Origin: Betaproteobacteria bacterium UBA5216
GTDB taxonomy: Bacteria; Pseudomonadota; Gammaproteobacteria; Burkholderiales; SG8-41
DNA length: 16,268 bases
Reading direction: 5' to 3'
NCBI GenBank assembly: GCA_002412495.1
Contig: DHVE01000084.1
Location: 3,614 to 19,881, forward strand
Position numbers and translations under genes: made by a program. Positions within the stretch are counted from its first letter, which is position 1. Each line of letters opens with the position of its first letter. The notes under the pieces are model-generated. The model did not search any database and was not told the origin of the DNA. It was given only the letters and a program-made list of their open reading frames with translations. Shown here in pieces: positions 12,819 through 16,268 of the stretch.

Positions 12819-15452
12819 GTGCTCGACAATCTATTTAAAAAAGACGTTTCACCTGTTGGTGCCCCTACCCCTGCCGTTTCGGATAACACACCCTCGGCCA
12901 TCTCTCTGTCTGCGGAAGACATCCAGGCTTGGCAAGGCAAAATCAGCGCAGCGGCTTCGGATGACGTGGCTTTGCTGCAATTGGTGCACGAGGCGCCGAC
13001 GGTGGATCTGAAGCTCGCGGCCATCGACGCGCTGTCGAATGAAACATCCTTCAAACAGGCAATGCACGATTTTCGCGAGCACGACAAGCGTTTGTATCGT
13101 GCCGCGAAATCGCGATGGGAGATTGCGAACGGAACGCGCGTGGCCGGTGAAGCCGCCGCCGGCGTGCTGTCCGGCGCGCGCGCGTTGCTGGCGCAAGAAG
13201 TAATTCCGGTCAATCGCGTGGTGGAACTTGATCAGGCGTGGAGCGCCATTCAACGTGATTTGCTGGACGCCGCCGTGCAAGCGGAGTTTTCCGAATTAAG
13301 TTCGCAATTGGCCGCGCGTGCTCGCGCGCAGGGCGAACATGCGCAAGCCATGACACGCTGGCACAGTGCCACGGATGGCGCCATGGCCGCCTTGTCCGCG
13401 AGTTTGCCGGACATCGCCCAAGGCAATATACCACCGGTCGAATCCGAGAAACTCGCGGTTGCCCTGCTCGACCTCGCGCACGCCGCGCCGGACAACGCCG
13501 ATACGCGATGTCTGGAAAAACGCGACGCTGCCAATCGCCTGCTGGCATTGGCATCCAGCGTGGTTCAACGGGCAGCCTTTCTGCAGGCGCTGCCAGCATC
13601 GGGCATCGCCGATGAAGCGCACGAAAAGCAGATGATCGAGCAATGGCGTGCCTTTCCGGAAATGACCGAAGGCGCATTGCATACCGCGCTGGCCACGCGA
13701 TTCGCGGATTGGCGCAATACCAGCGGCGAAGAGCGGCAACGCGATCATGACGCCCAAAGCGCACAGGAGCGCGCACGGCGCGCGGAACAGAATAAACAAC
13801 GGCTAAACGCCATCCAGCGTGATGTTGAGGCCGCCGAAGCGGCGCAATCCGGTGGACATGTCGCGGATCTCACGCGCCTGCTGAATGCCATCGATCAAGC
13901 GCTTAAACGCGGCTCGGTCAATGCGGCGTTGACGCAGCGCATTGAAGTGCTGCGCGCGGAGCAACGCCGCTTGCAGGACTGGCAGCGCTGGGGTGGACGC
14001 CAGGGACGTGAACAACTGGTCGCCGAAGCCCAGGTCCTTGCCACGCAGGCAGGTGAAAAAATTGCCATCAAGGCGCACGGCGACGCCATCGACAAGCTGC
14101 GCGAGCGCTGGAAAGAACTCGACAAACTGGGCGGCGCATCCAACCAGGCGCTGTGGCTGGCGTTTGATGCGGCGCTGGAGGCCGCTTATGTGCCGGTTGC
14201 CGCGCATCTTGAAAAACTCAAGCAGGCGCGTACGGAAAATCTGGCGGCACGCGAGCAGATCGTGACCAGTCTGGTGGAAGCCGCGACAAAATATTTCCCG
14301 GCGGCGCCTGCGAATGTCGCGACTCCCGGAACTGGCAAGCCGGATTGGCGCGCGGTTAGCCACACCCTGGATGAAGCGCAAGTTGCATGGCGCAAGCTGG
14401 GCCCGGTGGAACACACCGTACCGCGCAAGGCGTTGCAAGGCGACAAGGCGATTACCACGCGTTATGCCGCCGCGGTGCAAGCGCTTTCGGCGCCACTGAA
14501 GTCCGCTTATCACGAGGCGCGCACGCAGCGGGAGCAACTCATCGCTGGCGCAAAAGAACTGGCGGCGTCGGATGTCTCAGCGCGCGACGTGGTGGACAAA
14601 GTGCGCAAGCTGCAAACCCAATGGCAGGCCGTGGCGAAATCCATGCCGTTGCCTCGGCGCGACGAGAATGCCTTGTGGCAGGCGTTTAAAACCGCCACGG
14701 ATGCGATATTTACTGCGCGCGATGCGGCACGCGCCGCCAGTGAAGCGGCGTTAAACGCCAAGCAACAGGCGCGCATCGATATCATTGAAAGGGTCGCCGC
14801 ATTGGCCAAGGGAACCACGGCGGCGGAAATCAAGCGGGCGATGGCTGACGCGGATGCCGAATGGCGCGCGGCGCCAGAGATCGCGCGGCCACAGGCCGCT
14901 AAGCTTGATGCGCGTTATCGCACGGCACGCGATGCTGCGAATACGCGCGTCGCCGAATTGGCCACGCACGCCGCGCAAGCCCGCTACGATGCATTGCTCA
15001 AAGCCATGGCGTTGTGCGATGAACGCGAATCGGCGGGAGCGTCGAGCGAAGAGCTCGACGCGCGCTGGAATGCGATAGAACATTTTCCGGATGCATGGAA
15101 AGCCAGGCTGGCAACGCGCTTTCGAGCTGCTCAAGGCGGTCCGAGTAATGCCCCCGCCGCGGCGTCGGTCGTCAAGGGCGGCAAAAGTGCGACGGAAACC
15201 TTGCCCGATATTTTGCTGAATCTGGAAGTCGCCTGCAGCATCGAAAGCCCAGCGGATTTTCAGGCAGCGCGGCAGCGTCTGAAGATACTGGCGCTGAAAA
15301 ATGCCATGGAAGGCCGTCAGACCACTACCACCACGCCCGCGGACATCGAGCGCTGGTTGCTGGCGGCTGCGGCCCACCCGCATCCCGATGACACATCGCG
15401 CGAGCGGCTGCTGAAAATTGTCGCGGCGGTGCGCAATCGCCGCCTGGTGTAA
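12819..15452 (+). CDS. Large DUF349-repeat protein, alanine-rich and helical
   Basis: A protein of about 877 aa built of DUF349 repeats, helical units with the pattern W..L....r......LW..F, found widely in Beta- and Gammaproteobacteria and of unknown function. Clear repeats include LRERWKELDKLGGASNQALWLAF, the AQVAWRKLGPVEHTVPRK segment, LQTQWQAVAKSMPLPRRDENALWQAF and ADAEWRAAPEIARPQAAKL. Most of the chain is Ala/Gln/Arg-rich and predicted coiled coil; no signal peptide or membrane segment is seen. I prefer the GTG at 12819 because it gives the N-terminus MLDNLFKKD, like the MLDFLFKR start usual in the family. The frame is open back to a GTG at 12726, but those residues look unlike the family. 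No SD is obvious before either start. It is the only plus-strand gene right of dif and converges on the yegD-like gene. Confidence 0.88.
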   Translation: MLDNLFKKDVSPVGAPTPAVSDNTPSAISLSAEDIQAWQGKISAAASDDVALLQLVHEAPTVDLKLAAIDALSNETSFKQAMHDFREHDKRLYRAAKSRWEIANGTRVAGEAAAGVLSGARALLAQEVIPVNRVVELDQAWSAIQRDLLDAAVQAEFSELSSQLAARARAQGEHAQAMTRWHSATDGAMAALSASLPDIAQGNIPPVESEKLAVALLDLAHAAPDNADTRCLEKRDAANRLLALASSVVQRAAFLQALPASGIADEAHEKQMIEQWRAFPEMTEGALHTALATRFADWRNTSGEERQRDHDAQSAQERARRAEQNKQRLNAIQRDVEAAEAAQSGGHVADLTRLLNAIDQALKRGSVNAALTQRIEVLRAEQRRLQDWQRWGGRQGREQLVAEAQVLATQAGEKIAIKAHGDAIDKLRERWKELDKLGGASNQALWLAFDAALEAAYVPVAAHLEKLKQARTENLAAREQIVTSLVEAATKYFPAAPANVATPGTGKPDWRAVSHTLDEAQVAWRKLGPVEHTVPRKALQGDKAITTRYAAAVQALSAPLKSAYHEARTQREQLIAGAKELAASDVSARDVVDKVRKLQTQWQAVAKSMPLPRRDENALWQAFKTATDAIFTARDAARAASEAALNAKQQARIDIIERVAALAKGTTAAEIKRAMADADAEWRAAPEIARPQAAKLDARYRTARDAANTRVAELATHAAQARYDALLKAMALCDERESAGASSEELDARWNAIEHFPDAWKARLATRFRAAQGGPSNAPAAASVVKGGKSATETLPDILLNLEVACSIESPADFQAARQRLKILALKNAMEGRQTTTTTPADIERWLLAAAAHPHPDDTSRERLLKIVAAVRNRRLV

Positions 15453-15455
15453 TCC

Positions 15456-15470
15456 GGCGGAATTCCCGCC
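15456..15470. terminator. Weak hairpin between convergent genes
   Basis: GGCGG (15456-15460) pairs with CCGCC (15466-15470) around the loop AATTC, in the 26 bp gap between the DUF349 and YegD-type stop codons. It could act as a weak bidirectional terminator, but the stem is 5 bp and no T run follows on either strand. Confidence 0.3.
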
Positions 15471-15478
15471 AACGCGCG

Positions 15479-16268
15479 TTAAGTCTTGCCGGCGCGTTCG
15501 CGCGCCAGCAGCGCCAGGCCGCTGCCAACGGACACAAATTCATCGCCGGCCACGATTTTTTGCACGCCAAATCGTGATTCAAAACGCCGGCGTATCAACG
15601 GAACAAACGATGTGCCGCCGGTCATGAAGACCACCGATATATCCTGCTCTGTCATATTCGCCTGCGCCAGCACGTCACTGCACGCGGCTTCGATGGCGCT
15701 GACATCCGGTGAAATCCATTGCTCGAAATCACTGCGCTGGACCACACAATCCAGTTCGATGGGAGCGTGTTTGAACGTGAGCGTTGCCTGATCCGCGGTC
15801 GATAACGCCGACTTGCACTGGTTGACGGCCTGATACAGATGAAAGCCCAGTTCCCGCTCCAGAAACAGCCGGAGATACGCTATTTTTTCCGGGCTATCGC
15901 TTACCTGCTCCATCGCCCGCAACTCGCGTAGCACCGCTGGCCGTTTCAGAAATGACAATCGGTGCCAGTGTTCAAATTCAAAATATATCCATTTCGGCAC
16001 TTCAAGCCATTTATCCTCGGGGCGAAACCGGCTGCCCTTGCCAAAAGCGGGCGCAATCACTTTGTCGATGATGCGGAAATCCAGCGTGTCCCCTGCGATG
16101 CCGACTCCCGAGTGCGCCAGCGCCTGCGTGGCGCCCGTGTCCGGATTGAATGTCACTATGGAAAAATCGCTGGTGCCGCCGCCGAAATCGGCAACCAGCA
16201 CCGTGGCAGATTGCCTCAGGCGTCGGGCGAAAAAATATGCGGCGGCTTGCGGTTCAAGCGCAAAGTTG
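15479..16268 (-). CDS. yegD: Hsp70-like molecular chaperone (YegD type), C-terminal part
   Basis: The gene enters from the right edge; 262 C-terminal residues are visible. The first are NFALEPQAAAYFFARRLRQS, followed by the phosphate-2/ATPase motif VLVADFGGGTSDFSI and, near the end, the adenosine motif VFMTGGTSFVPLIRRRFE. This order is that of the actin-like ATPase domain of Hsp70. The protein stops soon after the ATPase domain, with no beta-sandwich substrate domain. That is the arrangement of YegD-type proteins (about 420-450 aa), not DnaK or HscA. The insert with KWIYFEFEHWHRLSFLKRP is also typical of YegD. Function is poorly known; ATP binding is expected from the motifs. It converges on the DUF349 gene with 26 bp between. 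Confidence 0.9.
   Translation of the reverse strand, partial: NFALEPQAAAYFFARRLRQSATVLVADFGGGTSDFSIVTFNPDTGATQALAHSGVGIAGDTLDFRIIDKVIAPAFGKGSRFRPEDKWLEVPKWIYFEFEHWHRLSFLKRPAVLRELRAMEQVSDSPEKIAYLRLFLERELGFHLYQAVNQCKSALSTADQATLTFKHAPIELDCVVQRSDFEQWISPDVSAIEAACSDVLAQANMTEQDISVVFMTGGTSFVPLIRRRFESRFGVQKIVAGDEFVSVGSGLALLARERAGKT

Overview
The window looks like chromosomal DNA of a betaproteobacterium, probably Burkholderiales or a relative. The class call rests on a Bug-type tripartite tricarboxylate receptor, a GTP-type PEP carboxykinase, a YgfX-like membrane protein, a very long alanine-rich DUF349 protein, a DUF1653 protein and a YegD-type Hsp70. The genus cannot be told from the sequence. Coding DNA is moderately GC-rich and several promoter regions are strikingly AT-rich. 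I see no phage genes, insertion sequences, CRISPR arrays, tRNAs or rRNAs.

The most informative non-coding element is at 4616-4643, between the PEP carboxykinase terminator and the ygfX-like gene. It is a near-perfect dif site (XerC/XerD chromosome dimer resolution site): its central hexamer and XerD arm equal those of Escherichia coli dif. This puts the window at the replication terminus. Gene direction agrees: to the right of the site eight of nine genes lie on the minus strand, so they are read with a fork arriving from the right, while the Bug gene and pckG to the left are on the plus strand.

Layout. 1-131: start of an FAD-linked oxidase (minus). 271-1311: Bug receptor (plus). 1361-2278: fumarylacetoacetate hydrolase family protein (minus). 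2677-4524: pckG (plus), with a strong terminator. 4616-4643: dif. 4688-5194: ygfX-like gene. 5279-6838: an unusual MerR-HTH/PAS-like/class III cyclase fusion. 7059-8255: gcdH. 8386-9588: thiolase. 9642-11171: double-domain 3-hydroxyacyl-CoA dehydrogenase. 11408-12579: ylqF and a DUF1653 gene. 12819-15452: DUF349 protein (plus). 15479-16268: C-terminal part of a YegD-type chaperone.

How they may work together. The three CoA-ester genes cover glutaryl-CoA to crotonyl-CoA, 3-hydroxyacyl-CoA to 3-ketoacyl-CoA, and thiolysis to acetyl-CoA; the enoyl-CoA hydratase step is not encoded here. The cyclase fusion lies just downstream on the same strand, and repeated TAGACAG motifs sit between it and gcdH, so it is a candidate regulator that links DNA binding to cyclic nucleotide synthesis. 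PEP carboxykinase, the Bug receptor and the FAH-family hydrolase fit growth on organic acids or aromatics with gluconeogenesis.
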